A stretch of 12,592 nt of DNA, from NCBI GenBank assembly GCA_021789715.1, contig JAJYJE010000011.1, positions 1 through 12,592 on the forward strand, in the 5' to 3' direction. The stretch is from a bacterium (GTDB lineage Bacteria > Patescibacteriota > Doudnabacteria > UBA920). Each line of letters opens with the position of its first letter. Within the stretch, counting starts at the first letter, position 1. The notes beneath the pieces are model-generated. The model saw only the letters and a list, made by a program, of their open reading frames with translations, had not been told where the DNA came from and searched no databases. This document shows, piece after piece, positions 12,562 to 12,592 of this stretch. The translations under genes and the position numbers were made by a program.

Positions 12562-12592
12562 ACAGCTATCTGATATAATTATAGTACACTTT

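Overview
The window looks like chromosomal DNA of a Candidate Phyla Radiation (Patescibacteria, probably Parcubacteria-like) bacterium. This is inferred from several things together: compact single-copy housekeeping genes, a short SecA without a C-terminal zinc tail, a DNA polymerase delta-prime subunit and a GatB that both lack their usual cysteine modules, a membrane-anchored cupredoxin ending in a YHDHLNP-type motif, a small four-helix-bundle (23S-intervening-protein-like) gene, and few Shine-Dalgarno sequences. TGA acts as a stop (secA, recX, one small gene), so the code is the standard bacterial one. I cannot place the organism more finely without a search.

Layout, left to right. 1-1716, minus strand: the start of a lipoprotein gene running off the left edge, the clamp-loader delta-prime gene (holB) and an anchored cupredoxin. 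1717-3474: two plus-strand mini-genes (46 and 50 aa), a 91-aa unknown on the minus strand, and miaA for tRNA A37 isopentenylation. 3506-9800, minus strand, transcribed in the order secA, gatC, gatA, a four-helix-bundle cassette, gatB: protein export plus the GatCAB amidotransferase that makes Gln-tRNA(Gln) and/or Asn-tRNA(Asn). 9801-10231: a 430-bp region with the secA promoter and leader, a possible 40-aa ORF and the lemA promoter. 10232-11795, plus strand: lemA and htpX, an envelope pair. 11912-12433, minus strand: recX. The last 70 bp hold a CIRCE-type heat-shock operator with a near-consensus promoter pointing off the right edge, so a HrcA-controlled chaperone gene probably starts just outside.

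The most unusual structure is a set of short-unit inverted arrays at gene junctions. A frameshifted four-helix-bundle gene between gatA and gatB is flanked by five heptamers of form AGTGNNN on one side and four in opposite orientation on the other. One flanking heptamer supplies the last two codons and stop of gatA; the other array ends 3 bp before the gatB start. The gatA/gatC junction has the same design without a gene: seven and five A-rich heptamers facing each other around a GC hairpin. The lemA/htpX gap has facing octamers, the secA/gatC gap has a 13-bp inverted repeat, and miaA carries a heptamer array inside its coding sequence. This resembles a family of mobile or recombinogenic elements in which the four-helix-bundle cassette may be the gene-carrying form.

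A second theme is promoter design. Extended -10 elements (TGnTATAAT/TATACT) occur before holB, the 46-aa gene, gatC, secA, lemA and the heat-shock gene. Before holB and gatC the -10 box ends exactly 6 nt before the ATG, which predicts leaderless mRNAs.
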